Shown one piece after another: positions 5,288-5,929 of a stretch of DNA of 5,929 bases. The DNA comes from Candidatus Bathyarchaeota archaeon. Its GTDB lineage: Archaea; Thermoproteota; Bathyarchaeia; TCS64. The stretch is from positions 1 through 5,929 of the forward strand of contig WJIV01000159.1 of NCBI GenBank assembly GCA_014730055.1. The letters run 5' to 3'. Made by a program: the position numbers and the translations under genes. Position 1 is the first letter of the stretch, and the number at the start of each line of letters is the position of its first letter. The notes beneath the pieces are model-generated. The model had not been told where the DNA came from. It saw nothing but the letters and a program-made list of their open reading frames with translations, and made no database searches.

Positions 5288-5929
5288 ATGAAGAATATTA
5301 TTTTAGATACAGATCCAGGTGTAGATGATGCACTAGCCATCCTCCTCGCACTGAACAGTCCAGAGATTAAATTAGAGGCCGTCACAACCGTGGCAGGCAA
5401 TGTCAACCACTCAAAAGGACATCTAAACGCTAAAAAGCTACTAGAGTTCATGGGAGAGAAAGATATCCCAGTATGCAGGGGAGCAGAAAATCCATTGATA
5501 GGTGAGATTAGCCACGCGGAGGAATTCCATGGAAAAACTGGACTGGGAAATGCGGTACTGCCTGAACCAAGTATGAGAACACACCCTCTGAACGCGGTAG
5601 AAATGATCCTAAATAAAGCAGATGATCTTGGGAAGAAGCTTACACTTGTAGCTATAGGTCCACAGACAAATATCGCATCGGCTATATTGGCTGATCCAAG
5701 TCTCCCAAAGAAGGTAGGAGGTTTAGTAATAATGGGAGGAGCATTCAACTTGACTCCTTATGGCTTTGGAAACGCGAACCCTGTCGCGGAGTTCAACATC
5801 TGGCATGACCCTGAGGCAGCGAAGATCGTTTTCAATAGTGGGATAGAACTAACTTGCGCTGGACTTGATACTACAACTCATCCAGAGTATAGAATGAGTA
5901 AAGGGATGTTCGAGGAAATAAAAGCACAC
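5288..5929 (+). CDS. Inosine/uridine-preferring nucleoside hydrolase family protein (3' end cut by window)
   Basis: 214 codons from ATG at 5288 to the window edge; the family is usually 300-330 residues, so about a third is missing. It hydrolyses the N-glycosidic bond of a ribonucleoside to ribose and free base, using bound calcium. The signature DTDPGVDDA (7-15) supplies the calcium-binding and catalytic aspartates. GN with N38, HGKTGLG with H81, GPQTNIA with T127, MGGA (149-152), N162 and the ribose-binding EFN (E168, N170) all align with the known active-site residues of Crithidia nucleoside hydrolase. The C-terminal catalytic histidine and last calcium ligand lie beyond the window. Preference for purine or pyrimidine nucleosides cannot be told. 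A GAGGA sequence sits only 4 bases before the ATG, closer than ideal. Role: probably nucleoside salvage or catabolism. Confidence 0.93.
   Translation, partial: MKNIILDTDPGVDDALAILLALNSPEIKLEAVTTVAGNVNHSKGHLNAKKLLEFMGEKDIPVCRGAENPLIGEISHAEEFHGKTGLGNAVLPEPSMRTHPLNAVEMILNKADDLGKKLTLVAIGPQTNIASAILADPSLPKKVGGLVIMGGAFNLTPYGFGNANPVAEFNIWHDPEAAKIVFNSGIELTCAGLDTTTHPEYRMSKGMFEEIKAH

Noticed and set aside
5077..5748. Open frame of 223 codons on the minus strand
   Set aside because: It lies antisense across the end of the YkgJ gene and the start of the nucleoside hydrolase, both with clear family motifs. Its translation is Ser/Phe/Pro-rich with no recognisable domain, a typical shadow of coding sequence.
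1..5929. tRNA, rRNA, CRISPR array or insertion sequence
   Set aside because: No cloverleaf-like segment, regularly spaced repeat, terminal inverted repeat or transposase motif was seen on either strand, and coding sequence fills nearly the whole window.

Overview
The window most likely comes from an anaerobic archaeon; a member of the Bathyarchaeia/Thermoproteota or a related uncultured lineage is plausible, but the phylum cannot be fixed by eye. The evidence is an aldehyde:ferredoxin oxidoreductase-family tungsten/molybdenum enzyme with its own polyferredoxin subunit, A/T-rich TATA-like boxes about 25-30 bases before several start codons with almost no Shine-Dalgarno sequences (leaderless style), heavy use of AGA/AGG and ATA codons, and a signal-peptide-bearing protein of a type common in archaea. 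Base composition is moderate and even across the window, and there is no sign of mobile DNA.

Layout. Five genes run leftwards on the minus strand from about 4490 to 1: a short threonine/serine dehydratase (4490-3543), a four-cluster [4Fe-4S] protein starting at TTG (3500-3039), an AOR-family oxidoreductase (3046-1184, overlapping the previous gene by 8 bases), a 56-residue cysteine-rich zinc-finger miniprotein (1118-948), and a secreted protein cut by the left edge (916-1). A 79-base divergent promoter region (4491-4569) separates them from two rightward genes: a YkgJ-type CxxCxxCC protein (4570-5238) and an inosine-uridine-type nucleoside hydrolase cut by the right edge (5288-5929). No gene-free stretch exceeds 80 bases, and I see no RNA genes, CRISPR or insertion sequences.

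How the genes may work together. The firmest functional unit is the polyferredoxin/AOR pair, which should oxidise an aldehyde (substrate unknown) and pass electrons through four iron-sulfur clusters to a soluble carrier. The PLP dehydratase just upstream could supply 2-oxobutyrate or pyruvate from threonine or serine. Aldehydes leaking from 2-oxoacid oxidoreductases acting on such acids are the classic proposed AOR substrates, so an amino-acid-fermentation cluster is a reasonable inference, not a demonstrated one. The nucleoside hydrolase on the other side fits salvage or fermentation of nucleosides. The zinc-finger miniprotein, the secreted protein and the YkgJ protein have no firm role. I found no clear evidence for an entirely new system; the zinc-finger miniprotein and the dehydratase-polyferredoxin-AOR arrangement are the best candidates for a second look.
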